In this document: positions 41,731 to 50,781 of the stretch, in pieces | How the letters are laid out: each line of letters opens with the position of its first letter | Numbering within the stretch: the stretch's first letter is position 1 | Origin: Streptococcus parasanguinis | GTDB taxonomy: Bacteria; Bacillota; Bacilli; Lactobacillales; Streptococcaceae | Reading direction: 5' to 3' | DNA length: 64,000 nt | Assembly: GCF_901875555.1 (NCBI RefSeq) | Contig: NZ_CABFMD010000011.1 | Coordinates: 62,001-126,000, forward strand | The notes under the pieces: model-generated | What the model was told of the DNA's origin: nothing | The model's database searches: none | Seen by the model: the letters and a program-made list of their open reading frames with translations, nothing else | Program-made: the position numbers and the translations under genes

Positions 41731-43125
41731 TTAGTTCGTTTCATTTTCTTTTCCCACGACCCAAAATAAGAGAAGGAGTTGGAAGATGGCCAAGGCAAAT
41801 AAGACCATGAAACCGTTGCGACTGCCTTTAGCAGTGGCTTGGATAAAGTCCATCTTTTGATTGGCTTGGCTCATGGCAACGATCAAGGAAGCCAGGGTTG
41901 TTCCAACAGCACCAGCAAATTGTTGCAAGGTATTAAAGATCGCATTGGCATCGGGTTGCTCTTCCAGAGAGAGTTGTTTTTGTCCGTTGGTCATGATATT
42001 GCCAAAGGCAAGCCCCATACCGGTCATGAAGATCATGTAAAAGATGAGGATCAAACTATTTGATAGCTTCAGGGCAAAGAGGGTGAAGTGAAAGTGGGCC
42101 AAAAGGATGAAAGCAGCTCCAAGAAGAATCGGTTTGCGGGCCCCCAGTTTATCTAGAATCATACCGGAGAAAGGAGCAAAACCAGCTCCAATGAGGGCGC
42201 CTGGAAGCAACATCAGAGCTGCAAGCGTAGTGCTCGAGTGGTTGACCAATTGGACGTAATTCGGCAAGAGGAAACTCAAGGCAAGGGAGCCCAATTGGAA
42301 GGTGAAAAAGGCCAGAAGGTGACCAGTGAGGAAAGGGTTCTTTAAGATAGCTAGGTTGATAATAGGAGTTTCCAACTGATTAGATCGCCAGACCAAGAGG
42401 ACCAGTCCCAAGATCCCGATCACTAGCCAACCAAGTACGAAGAAACTCAAGAAAGGATGATCTGCCAGGCCATGAATGCCCAGAATCAAACCGACAAATA
42501 AGGCAATAATAGAAAAGAGGCTCATCAGATCAAGAGATTCCCGCTTGACCTTACTCATCTGCTCAATGGAGCGAAGCCCTGCAACTAGCGAAGCCAGAAG
42601 GATCGGGAATTGCACCAAAAAGATGGAGCGCCAACCGAAGGTGGCCGTCAAAAGACCACCGACAGTTGGACCGATGGCTGGAGCGATGGCTGTAATCAGG
42701 GTACCCACTCCCATCATGAGACCGATTTTTCGTTTTGGAACCTGCTCCAAAATAATGTTAAACATCAGAGGAAGGGCAAAACCAACCCCCATTCCTTGGA
42801 CCAATCGACCCAGGACAACAAAGCTAAAACTTGGGGCAAGGAAGTCAATGAGAACACCTAAAACAGAGAGAAGGTTTCCAACTAAAAAGATGGCCTTCAT
42901 CTTAAAGGAGCGCTTAAGATAGGCGGATAAGGGGACCACACAGGCGACCACTAGAAGATAGATGGTGGTAACCCACTGGACTGTTGCGGTATCGATCTCA
43001 AATTCCTTCATCAATATAGGGAAGGTGATATTCATAGCAGTTTCTCCAGCCACCCCGCAAAAGGAAAGGATCCCTGTCGCAAAGATCGCGAACAAGACCT
43101 TGGCTGAAATTTTATCTTGTGACAT
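41731..43125 (-). CDS. MFS drug exporter, DHA2 (EmrB/QacA) family
   Basis: This 464-residue membrane protein has about 12-14 helices. Motif A-like and antiporter motif C signatures are visible: FEIDTATVQWVTTIYLLVVA in helix 2, GRLVQGMGVGFALPLMFNI, and GVGTLITAIAPAIGPTVGGL (motif C). Relatives export lipophilic drugs in exchange for protons. I chose the ATG at 43125 (MSQDKISAKV), with AGGAGG 12 bases upstream. A longer start at 43179 would add 18 residues. The regulator is not adjacent. Confidence 0.88.
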   Translation of the reverse strand: MSQDKISAKVLFAIFATGILSFCGVAGETAMNITFPILMKEFEIDTATVQWVTTIYLLVVACVVPLSAYLKRSFKMKAIFLVGNLLSVLGVLIDFLAPSFSFVVLGRLVQGMGVGFALPLMFNIILEQVPKRKIGLMMGVGTLITAIAPAIGPTVGGLLTATFGWRSIFLVQFPILLASLVAGLRSIEQMSKVKRESLDLMSLFSIIALFVGLILGIHGLADHPFLSFFVLGWLVIGILGLVLLVWRSNQLETPIINLAILKNPFLTGHLLAFFTFQLGSLALSFLLPNYVQLVNHSSTTLAALMLLPGALIGAGFAPFSGMILDKLGARKPILLGAAFILLAHFHFTLFALKLSNSLILIFYMIFMTGMGLAFGNIMTNGQKQLSLEEQPDANAIFNTLQQFAGAVGTTLASLIVAMSQANQKMDFIQATAKGSRNGFMVLFALAIFQLLLLFWVVGKENETN

Positions 43126-43385
43126 AGACGCTTGATTCCTCCTAAATCTTCCTATCATGTTGTAAAATGGAATGAACATCCATCGTAGCGATCTGATTTT
43201 CTGTCAGACTCGATTGCTATAAGTAGAGCAAGTCCGACATCAAAATGAGTTATCATTGTACTAGCTAAGAAATAGTATAGTGGAAATGAAGACCCCTGTC
43301 AAAGAGTTTTTGAAAAATTGCGAAAATTTTAAAAGTATTCTCAAAAGATGCTGTTTCTTCAAATGAAAGGGATTGCCCACCAGTA

Positions 43386-43394
43386 TGATATAAT
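43386..43394 (+). promoter_or_regulatory. Extended -10 promoter of the PTS EIIC operon
   Basis: TGATATAAT lies 52 bases before the EIIC start. A minus-strand TATACT at 43272-43277 may serve the MFS gene. Confidence 0.6.
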
Positions 43395-43446
43395 AAGAAG
43401 AAATAAATAAACTTGAACCATTCCGGAAAACTAAACAGGAGGCCCT

Positions 43447-44739
43447 ATGACCAAGTATTTTGTCCAGAAGTTTTTTTGGTTACGAGAAAAAAGTTTTATT
43501 CAGATTTCCCAGAAAACTCTCGTTTCCTTATTTCCATTTTTCCTATTTTCAGGAATTATTCGGGTGATTGCTCTATCCGTATTTTCGGATAGAGGTTATA
43601 TTCATCAACTCTTTTCGATGGATAGTTGGTTACCATGGGATCAGGCCATGAGCCAGGTCCTCATTAATTTTTCTAACTTTCTAGGAGGTTTAGCAGGGCC
43701 TTTAGCGACTTACTTCGCTGGGAAATATACAGCTGGCCACTACGGGAGAAGTACAGGAACAGCTGGTGTTACAGCTCTTTTAGTCAGCCTCATTGTGGGT
43801 TCTCAGGAATTATTGGTAGGTCCACTCAATGATGGGCAACTGACGCGGATCAATCTCCCTGCAACGACCAATATTGTTTTGGCCATCTTTTTAGGTTATC
43901 TAATCGGACAGATCTTCCGCCTTTCTAAGGCAAGTGATGACCAGATTGTGGACAAGGATTTCATCTATCAACCCAAGACGGTACGCCCTATTTTCTTATC
44001 TTTGATTCTCGGTGTTAGTATCAATATACTTCTTATTTTGGGCTATCGTTTCAATGTTTTTCAGACCATTGGTCAGCTTTTCAGTTCTCTAACTGTCAGC
44101 AGTCATCATCTCTTGTCCACCTTTGTCATGGGGCTCTTCAGTGGCTTATCAGCCTGGGTGGGCAACAGTCAAGCTTTTGCTCTAAACTCAATTGAGGATG
44201 ATAGTTTTGCGTTAGAAAATCTGACTTACGCTGTGACCCATCATACAACGACAGGGATTCCCCACCTCTATACCTTGACCAACTTGTACCGGAGCTTTGG
44301 GATGGTAGCAGGAGTAGGCGCCGTCCTGGCCCTTTTGGTAGCGATCTTACTGGTATCTCACAGTCAAAAGGACAGAAAAGTTAGTCTCCTCAGTATTTTT
44401 CCCGGACTCTTTAACAACGGTGCCCCCTTCATGGTAGGGATTCCGGTCCTTCTCAACCTGCTATATGTGATTCCCTTCTTATTGATTCCCTTGGTGAATA
44501 TGGGGATCGCAGCGGTAGCCTTGTGCTTCAAACTGATGCCAGCGGCTGTCTATCCAGTGCCAGATGGGACTCCGAGCCTTCTCTATGCCTTTATCGGGAC
44601 AGGCGGCAGTCTTCGGGCCCTTTTTGTCAGCCTGCTGTGTTTTGCAGTGGATGTGTTGATCTATCTCCCATTTGTTCGTATGGGGAATCGTATCCGAAAA
44701 GATCTAAAAGTGAAAGGAGAAAGCGATGAAAGTCTCTAA
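43447..44739 (+). CDS. PTS EIIC-type sugar permease (lactose/cellobiose superfamily), orphan
   Basis: This 430-residue membrane protein has about ten helices and the EIIC features FLGGLAGPLATYFAGKYTAGHYG and NNGAPFMVGIPVLLN. The latter corresponds to the 'N-E-P-x-x-F-G-x-P' substrate motif of the family, here with the glutamate replaced (NNGAPFMVG). No EIIA, EIIB or glycosidase is nearby; instead it overlaps a DUF915 hydrolase by 14 bases. It might take phosphotransfer partners from elsewhere or have lost PTS function. AGGAGG precedes the start. Confidence 0.82.
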   Translation: MTKYFVQKFFWLREKSFIQISQKTLVSLFPFFLFSGIIRVIALSVFSDRGYIHQLFSMDSWLPWDQAMSQVLINFSNFLGGLAGPLATYFAGKYTAGHYGRSTGTAGVTALLVSLIVGSQELLVGPLNDGQLTRINLPATTNIVLAIFLGYLIGQIFRLSKASDDQIVDKDFIYQPKTVRPIFLSLILGVSINILLILGYRFNVFQTIGQLFSSLTVSSHHLLSTFVMGLFSGLSAWVGNSQAFALNSIEDDSFALENLTYAVTHHTTTGIPHLYTLTNLYRSFGMVAGVGAVLALLVAILLVSHSQKDRKVSLLSIFPGLFNNGAPFMVGIPVLLNLLYVIPFLLIPLVNMGIAAVALCFKLMPAAVYPVPDGTPSLLYAFIGTGGSLRALFVSLLCFAVDVLIYLPFVRMGNRIRKDLKVKGESDESL

Positions 44740-45583
44740 AAAAACCGTGATCGTCCTCACTTTGGTCAGTCTTTTCTTGATCGGTTTAGCCATTCCATCT
44801 TATAGTTGGACCAGAAAGAATGTATCAAAAATCGAGAAATTCTATAATTCAAAACTGTCTCCCATCATTATGATTCCGGGAAGTTCAGCGACAGAAAATC
44901 GCTTTGATGGTTTGGTTACCAAACTCAACCAAGATCGGCGTGGCACCAAACACAGCCTGCTCAAGGTCAAGGTCTGGAATGATGGCCGCATTACCTATAG
45001 CGGTAGTATTGATAACAAGGACAATGAACCGATTATCGTCATTGGATTTGAAAACAATAAGGACGGCTATAGCAATATCAAAAAGCAAGCCAAAATGGTC
45101 AATCAAGCCTTCAAAGCTCTTCAAGAAAAATACAATTTCAATAACTTTAAAGGGCTGGGGCATTCCAACGGTGGCTTGATCTACACAGCCTTTATCGAAA
45201 ATTATCTGGGAGATTATGATATCGATCTGAAAACCCTCATGACCATCGGCACGCCCTACAACTTTACAGAGACCAATATTAAAAACAAGTCTGAGATGTT
45301 GGCCGATTTTATCAAGGGAAAAGAAGCCATTCCTAGTACCCTCCATATGTATTCAGTAGCTGGGACCATTACCTATGATTCAGATGAGTTAGTCCCAGAT
45401 GCCAGTGTCTCTGCTGGGAAATACATCTATCAAAACCAAGCTGCTAGCTATACAGAAATCACTGTGACAGGTGAGGATGCCCAGCACTCGGACCTTCCAA
45501 CCAATAATGAGGTGGTTGCCTTGGTGAAAGAGCATATTGAAAGTCAAACGGATCGTAGAAAGAATCCGAATAAAGAAAACTAA
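44726..45583 (+). CDS. DUF915 alpha/beta hydrolase, membrane-anchored
   Basis: This 285-residue protein has an N-terminal membrane helix or signal (about 6-25, VIVLTLVSLFLIGLAIPSY). The hydrolase fold carries MIPGSSATENRFDGLV (oxyanion region), FKGLGHSNGGLIYTAF (nucleophile elbow GHSNG) and a later D and H (GEDAQHSDLPTN). DUF915 proteins are surface or secreted esterase-like proteins of Gram-positive bacteria. The substrate is unknown. It overlaps the EIIC gene by 14 bases; a terminator follows. Confidence 0.87.
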   Translation: MKVSKKTVIVLTLVSLFLIGLAIPSYSWTRKNVSKIEKFYNSKLSPIIMIPGSSATENRFDGLVTKLNQDRRGTKHSLLKVKVWNDGRITYSGSIDNKDNEPIIVIGFENNKDGYSNIKKQAKMVNQAFKALQEKYNFNNFKGLGHSNGGLIYTAFIENYLGDYDIDLKTLMTIGTPYNFTETNIKNKSEMLADFIKGKEAIPSTLHMYSVAGTITYDSDELVPDASVSAGKYIYQNQAASYTEITVTGEDAQHSDLPTNNEVVALVKEHIESQTDRRKNPNKEN

Positions 45584-45585
45584 GT

Positions 45586-45618
45586 GTGAAGAAGGGATTC
45601 CTTCCTCACTCTTTTTTT
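45586..45618 (+). terminator. Terminator of the EIIC-DUF915 operon
   Basis: GTGAAGAAGG pairs with CCTTCCTCAC (one mismatch) around GATT, followed by CTCTTTTTTT. Confidence 0.75.
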
Positions 45619-45620
45619 AG

Positions 45621-45626
45621 TATAAT
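45621..45626 (+). promoter_or_regulatory. -10 of the DUF4767 lipoprotein gene
   Basis: TATAAT directly after the T tail of the previous terminator, 41 bases before the start. Confidence 0.55.
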
Positions 45627-45666
45627 AAATATTAGTATGAAAATAAGGGAGACTAAAGGAGATCAG

Positions 45667-46785
45667 ATGAAAAGAAAACACTGGATGCAGTTGGGATTAG
45701 CGGCTTCGAGTATGGTCTTGTTAACAGGATGTTACCAAAGATACCAGCGCCAGTCCAGTCCTAAAAAAGAGATTGCAACTAGCCAGACTTCAGCAAAGAA
45801 ACAAGCGAAAAAAGCAGACAACAAACAATTATACCAGTCTGTTTTTTCAGACTACCAAAAGATTTTTGCCACTTCAAAGGATTTGGATGCCATTTCCAAA
45901 TTGAATGATGAATTAGCCAAAGAAGATCGGATGATCAATAGCTGGGTAATCGAGACTGTCATCAATCAGCCAGCAGCTGTTCGATATGCTTTTAAGGACC
46001 TAAATAGCGATGGAGTAGACGAGATGATCATCGCCAATCAGCAGAGTAATGGGAGCTACTTTGTGACGGGCGTCTATTACCTCAAGGACAAAAAGCCGAC
46101 CTTACTAGCAGAAGGTTTCGTCGCTGGACACGGAGGAGCACGCAATGCAACAACGCTCTACAAGGGAGGAGAAGTCCTAGAAGTTAGCTGGTTGTCAGGG
46201 ACGGGCCGTGGTGAAGCAGTACTCTCACGTCTCGAAAAGGCCCCACAGATGGCAAGTAAAGTCAAGGAAGAGGAAGTCCAGGTCCCTGGATCGGATCTCA
46301 ATACCATTTTTGGCAAATCAGATGAAGAGAAACTCGATCTTGAGAGTTTTGATTGGCAAAGTTTTGACAGCACACCTTCAGGAAGCAATACCCAAAGTCA
46401 GGAGAAGAGGCCTTGGAATGCTGAAAAATCAGCCAAATTAGCGGACTTTATGAAAACCTGGGGTCAAAAGATGGGGCAACCCAATTATCAAAAAGGCATC
46501 GCAGGTGGTGATGTGGGAGCCGACAATCTTTATACTCTTGGGGACAATAGCAAGATGGATGCCATTTACACAGACACGGGTCAAGGAAATGCCAAGTACC
46601 GTATCGTAGAACGCTATAGCAATTGGGATAAGTATCCAGATGTGCATAGTTATTTCTTTGCCATTACTGATACAGGAGAGGGGATCGTCTTTCATTCCCC
46701 AACGACCAATGGTGGAAAGATGTACCTAAAACCAACGGACAACAAGGAACTTCAAGAAAAATTCACTCAATTGCTCCATGAATAG
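45667..46785 (+). CDS. DUF4767-type lipoprotein
   Basis: This 372-residue lipoprotein has a signal peptide ending LLTGC (lipobox) about 18 residues from the ATG at 45667, which has AAGGAG upstream. A Lys/Gln-rich linker is followed by a middle domain with an acidic loop DLNSDGVDEMII that looks like a calcium-binding or beta-propeller-like repeat. The C-terminal DUF4767-type domain starts AKLADFMKTWGQKMGQ. DUF4767 proteins are secreted Lactobacillales proteins of unknown role. An in-frame upstream extension has no RBS. Confidence 0.85.
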   Translation: MKRKHWMQLGLAASSMVLLTGCYQRYQRQSSPKKEIATSQTSAKKQAKKADNKQLYQSVFSDYQKIFATSKDLDAISKLNDELAKEDRMINSWVIETVINQPAAVRYAFKDLNSDGVDEMIIANQQSNGSYFVTGVYYLKDKKPTLLAEGFVAGHGGARNATTLYKGGEVLEVSWLSGTGRGEAVLSRLEKAPQMASKVKEEEVQVPGSDLNTIFGKSDEEKLDLESFDWQSFDSTPSGSNTQSQEKRPWNAEKSAKLADFMKTWGQKMGQPNYQKGIAGGDVGADNLYTLGDNSKMDAIYTDTGQGNAKYRIVERYSNWDKYPDVHSYFFAITDTGEGIVFHSPTTNGGKMYLKPTDNKELQEKFTQLLHE

Positions 46786-46796
46786 GGAAAGAGAAC

Positions 46797-46832
46797 AAAG
46801 CCAGAGAACGATCTGTTTTCTAGCTTTTTTTA
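46797..46832 (+). terminator. Terminator of the DUF4767 lipoprotein gene
   Basis: AAAGCCAGAGAA pairs imperfectly with TTTTCTAGCTTT around CGATCTG, followed by T residues. Confidence 0.65.
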
Positions 46833-46941
46833 TTCAATTATAGAATAAATATACAATATAAAATATTGTTATTTAGTAAATAAAAAATGTTAAAAGCTAG
46901 TAATAAAAAGCCTAGAGAGTTACTGGCTTTCTGTAAAATGG

Positions 46942-46970
46942 TTGACAGAAATGAAAAAATATTTTAAAAT
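46942..46970 (+). promoter_or_regulatory. Promoter of the Ser-rich lipoprotein gene
   Basis: TTGACA (46942-46947) and TAAAAT (46965-46970) are 17 bases apart, 32 bases before the start. Confidence 0.75.
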
Positions 46971-47001
46971 AAATTCAACCATACATTATAGGAGAATACA
47001 A

Positions 47002-47556
47002 ATGAAAAAAATTCTTACAGCCGGTGTAGCACTTTTATCAGTTGCAACCCTAGCAGCATGTTCTGGTAAAACTGCTTCAGACTCAAGCAAAAACGCAAGT
47101 AAAGCTTCTTCTAGCAAAGTAGAAAAATCATCTACTTCAGAAAGCAAATCAAGCAGTTCATCAAAAACATCAAAATCTTCTGTTGATGTTCCAGAAGTTG
47201 TCTTGTTGACAGATGAAGAAATCGATAACGCCAAAACAATTGGTGATTTTAAAAATCTTTATGGTAAATTAGTAGATAGCTATAAAAAATACGCACAAGA
47301 TATCGGTCAACAAATTCCAGAAGCACAGAGATCTGCTTACACTCAACAAGTAGAACCAGCTATCAAGGCTATGGATAACTCAAAAGCTCAATTCAATACC
47401 ATGCTATCAAGTGCAGGTTCAGATGATACAGTTGTTCCTGAGCAAGGTCGTACACCTTTCTTGCAACAAATTAGAACAGCTCGTGACTCAATGACAAATA
47501 TTCTTAAAGGTGTCTACGAATCTCTTGAGAAAGCTACCTCTTCATCAGCTGAATAA
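47002..47556 (+). CDS. Serine-rich lipoprotein of unknown function
   Basis: This 184-residue lipoprotein has a signal ending LAAC (about residue 20) and a Ser/Lys-rich linker of about 35 residues. A helical C-terminal domain follows (TDEEIDNAKTIGDFKNLYGK through RTARDSMTNILKGVYESLEK). ATG 47002 has AGGAG upstream and a strong promoter. The 3' end is closed by repeat copy C. I do not recognise the domain; a four-helix bundle is a guess from the helix pattern. Confidence 0.75.
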   Translation: MKKILTAGVALLSVATLAACSGKTASDSSKNASKASSSKVEKSSTSESKSSSSSKTSKSSVDVPEVVLLTDEEIDNAKTIGDFKNLYGKLVDSYKKYAQDIGQQIPEAQRSAYTQQVEPAIKAMDNSKAQFNTMLSSAGSDDTVVPEQGRTPFLQQIRTARDSMTNILKGVYESLEKATSSSAE

Positions 47557-47570
47557 TTCATAAATGAAAA

Positions 47571-47753
47571 TAGAGAGTGGGACAGAAATCGGTCATTCGT
47601 TAGAATTCGATTTCGTTGTCCCACCTCCGCACAGTTGAGTAGGGCTGTAAAAGCTGATGGAATTAGCGTAGTAGAGCCCACTCAACCACTGCGTCTTACT
47701 CGACAATCCAAAAACAATTGAGAGGCTAGGACTTTTGTCCCAGCCTCTATTTT
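47571..47753 (+). repeat. 180-bp repeat, copy C
   Basis: Nearly identical to copies A and B, with all three hairpins and a terminator-like end GAGGCTAGGAC-TTTT-GTCCCAGCCTC. It lies 14 bases after the lipoprotein stop and directly before the second BceAB promoter. Confidence 0.92.
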
Positions 47754-47759
47754 TGCTTT

Positions 47760-47834
47760 CTTACAAAAATGTAAGAAATAAAGAGCAAAATGTAAGGTTA
47801 TGTTATGGTGAAAGCGTTCTTATTTTAGTACAAT
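47760..47834 (+). promoter_or_regulatory. Promoter and probable BceR operator of the second BceAB pair
   Basis: CTTACA-AAAA-TGTAAG (47760-47775) and TACAAT (47829-47834) have the same 69-base start-to-start spacing as the first module. TGAAAGCGTTCTTA (47809-47822) is a 12-of-14 match to a cre site and is found only in this copy. Confidence 0.8.
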
Positions 47835-47885
47835 TGATTTGTAAAAAAACAATTGAAGCTCTTTCGAGCTAGAAAGGAATGGACC

Positions 47886-48653
47886 ATGACCCTACTAGAC
47901 GTTCAACACATCAAAAAGATCTACAAAACGCGCTTTCAAGGAACGCAGGTTGAAGCCCTAAAGGACATTCATTTTACCGTTGAAAATGGCGAGTACGTCG
48001 CCATCATGGGGGAATCAGGATCCGGGAAATCGACTCTCCTCAACATCCTAGCCATGCTGGACCAGCCGACGGAAGGACGGGTCTACCTCAATGGTACCGA
48101 TACTTCAACTATCAAGAACAAGGATGCATCCAGCTTCCGTCGGGAAAAACTAGGCTTTGTCTTTCAAGACTTCAACCTGCTCGATACCTTGTCCGTCAAG
48201 GACAATATCCTTCTCCCTCTCGTCCTCTCACGCAGACCCGTCAAGGAAATGATGAGCAAGGTGGATAGCGTCAGTCGGGAATTGGGCATTCACCAACTTC
48301 TAGAGAAATACCCTTACGAAATCTCTGGTGGGCAAAAACAAAGGGTGGCTGTAGCACGGGCCATCATCACCTCACCTGAAATTCTCCTTGCTGATGAGCC
48401 AACAGGGGCGCTGGATTCCAAGTCTTCGGCTGCTTTGCTAGATGTCTTTGAAGATATCAATAGCATGGGGCAAACCATCCTCATGGTGACCCACTCAACC
48501 GCAGCGGCAGCTCGGGCCAAGCGCGTGCTCTTTATCAAGGATGGAATTCTCTACAACCAAATCTTCCGCGGGGAAAAAACAGAACGTCAGATGTTCCAAG
48601 AAATCTCGGATACTTTGACGGTTATGGCGGGTAAGGAGGATAGCGATGTTTAA
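47886..48653 (+). CDS. BceA-like ABC transporter ATP-binding protein (copy 2)
   Basis: This 255-residue ATPase is almost identical to the one at 29607, with the same Walker A (GESGSGKS), signature SGGQKQRVA and Walker B. The tail differs (AGKEDSDV instead of ASEVE) because the gene now overlaps its permease by 8 bases. There is no kinase or regulator nearby, so it should depend on the regulators at 27703-29347. I chose ATG 47886 with AAAGGA upstream. Confidence 0.93.
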   Translation: MTLLDVQHIKKIYKTRFQGTQVEALKDIHFTVENGEYVAIMGESGSGKSTLLNILAMLDQPTEGRVYLNGTDTSTIKNKDASSFRREKLGFVFQDFNLLDTLSVKDNILLPLVLSRRPVKEMMSKVDSVSRELGIHQLLEKYPYEISGGQKQRVAVARAIITSPEILLADEPTGALDSKSSAALLDVFEDINSMGQTILMVTHSTAAAARAKRVLFIKDGILYNQIFRGEKTERQMFQEISDTLTVMAGKEDSDV

Positions 48654-50649
48654 ATTAACTAGTAAATTAGCTCTTTCCAACCTCAAACAAAATCGTAAGC
48701 TTTATTACCCTTTTGCTATAGCTGTCATTTTAACGACTATGATCCTCTATAGCTTTATCGCCTTGGCATCGACCCCTCATCTAGAGGATTCTTACGGAGG
48801 GGGAGCGGCGAGAACTGTTCTTGGTTTTGGTAGTTTCGTCGTCCAGTTGGTCGTCATCATTTTGGTGGCTTATGCCAATGGCTATGTCATGAAAAATCGT
48901 TCCAAAGAACTGGGACTCTACAGTGTTCTGGGAATGGAGAAGAAGCACCTCCTCGTCATGACCTTATGGGAATTGCTTATCTTCTATATCCTCACAGTTG
49001 GAGCGGGGCTGGGCTTGGGTCTCTTGTTTGATCGCTTGATTTTTGCCTTGCTCTTAAAATGTATGGGACTTCCAGTCGTCATTCAATCAACCTTCCAGCT
49101 AGGAGCTGTCCTTGACACTTTACTTGGGTTAGCCTTAGCTTTTGCCCTCATACTTTTGCTGAATTCTTTCCGCCTCTTGCGCTACAGTTCCCTAAACCTC
49201 ATGCAACAGAAAAAGGCAGGAGAGAAGAAGGGACGCTTCTTGCTGGTTCAAACTCTTTTAGGACTAGGGTTCTTAGGAATTGCCTTCTATTTGGCGCTAA
49301 CCGTTGAGCGTCCAGTTGCAGCGGTTCAAGGATTCTTTATTGCTGTCATCTTAGTCATTCTGGCGACTTATCTCTTATTCAACGCAGGATCCATTACCTT
49401 CTTAAGAATGCTCAAAGGTCGGAAATCCTACTATTACAAGCCGGAGAATTTTATATCCGTCTCCAACTTAATAGCACGGATGCGAAAAAATGCAGCGGGT
49501 CTTGCGACCATTAGTATTCTTTCCACCATGGTCTTGGTCACCTTAACCGGGTCGCTCAATATCTTTATTGGAGGACAGAACTACCTAGATACTGTTTACC
49601 CTTCTGATTACATGATTAGTGTGGGGCATATGACTTCAGATGCTGAAACAGAACCAGTTATTGAGGATGTTCAAGCCCAAATTAAGAAAACAGCCGATGC
49701 GACACATCTATCAGATTATCAAGTGACTCAGACAACATACTGGTCGGCTGAAATTCGAAAGATTGATGGAAAGGTCTTAGAGGTGAATGACCAGTCCACT
49801 CCAGCAACTGATCAGGAGATGAAGACAGAGGGAACAGTCTATTTTTTTGATCAGGCGACTTACGAGCAACTGACGGGTCAAAAAGTTGAGCTTGGGGAAA
49901 ATGAAATCCTAGCCTATGGGTATCAGTATCCAGGAAAATTAGATTCGCAATTAGAAATCAATGGGAAGACCTTCACGATTAAACAAAAACTAGATTCCAA
50001 TTTTATCCAAGGAAAACTCCCTCAATCCGACCTGTTTCAACACCAAATGGGTTTGTACCTGGTCCTCCCTGACTTGAACCAACTGGGACTAAAAGTTGAT
50101 AAAAATTTGGAATTCGCTATTACTGCAAAAGATAAAGAGAATCAAGATTTCATCAGTGGCTTGATCAAAGACCTTTATTCGACAGACAAAATGAGTCAAT
50201 ATGGTGCGACTTTCTTTGGTGGATTTGAACGATACAGCATAGAGAAAGAGTGGCGTGAATCAGCAGGGACTCTTCTCTTTATTGGGATTTTCCTATCTGT
50301 GATCTTTCTATTAGCCACGGTTCTCGTCATTTACTACAAACAGATTTCAGAGGGCTATGAGGACCGGGAAAATTTTGTGATTTTGCAACAAGTAGGATTG
50401 GACCAGAAGCAAACGGCTACTACGATTCGCAAACAGATTCTCACCGTCTTTTTCCTTCCATTGTTTTTCTCCTTCCTCTACCTAGGAGTGGCCTACAAGA
50501 TGATTGCAAAAATCGTTGCTCTCTTAGGAGCGAACAATGCGGGCTTGGTCCTTCAAACAACCTTAGCAATCTGCGCTGTCTTTTTCATCTCCTATGTCCT
50601 CGTCTTTCTTCTGACTTCTAGAAGTTATCGGAAGATTGTCGTGAGATAG
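48646..50649 (+). CDS. BceB-like ABC transporter permease (copy 2)
   Basis: This 667-residue permease has the same ten-helix plan and large extracytoplasmic domain (about 318-540) as copy 1 but is far more diverged than its ATPase. The cytoplasmic loop MKNRSKELGLYSVLGMEK and the segment ATVLVIYYKQISEGYEDREN are kept, while the extracytoplasmic domain is largely different. This suggests another peptide specificity. It overlaps the ATPase by 8 bases and is followed by a composite repeat. Confidence 0.92.
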   Translation: MFKLTSKLALSNLKQNRKLYYPFAIAVILTTMILYSFIALASTPHLEDSYGGGAARTVLGFGSFVVQLVVIILVAYANGYVMKNRSKELGLYSVLGMEKKHLLVMTLWELLIFYILTVGAGLGLGLLFDRLIFALLLKCMGLPVVIQSTFQLGAVLDTLLGLALAFALILLLNSFRLLRYSSLNLMQQKKAGEKKGRFLLVQTLLGLGFLGIAFYLALTVERPVAAVQGFFIAVILVILATYLLFNAGSITFLRMLKGRKSYYYKPENFISVSNLIARMRKNAAGLATISILSTMVLVTLTGSLNIFIGGQNYLDTVYPSDYMISVGHMTSDAETEPVIEDVQAQIKKTADATHLSDYQVTQTTYWSAEIRKIDGKVLEVNDQSTPATDQEMKTEGTVYFFDQATYEQLTGQKVELGENEILAYGYQYPGKLDSQLEINGKTFTIKQKLDSNFIQGKLPQSDLFQHQMGLYLVLPDLNQLGLKVDKNLEFAITAKDKENQDFISGLIKDLYSTDKMSQYGATFFGGFERYSIEKEWRESAGTLLFIGIFLSVIFLLATVLVIYYKQISEGYEDRENFVILQQVGLDQKQTATTIRKQILTVFFLPLFFSFLYLGVAYKMIAKIVALLGANNAGLVLQTTLAICAVFFISYVLVFLLTSRSYRKIVVR

Positions 50650-50781
50650 ATTTTGAATCTATAAAAGATTGAGAAATGAATAAGCCGATAAGTAGACAAA
50701 CTGTTTTTTACATAGAACAAGTTAAGTGTTGCGGAAAGAATTACAATAATGTATGTTATTAAGATTATTTAAACAGATACT

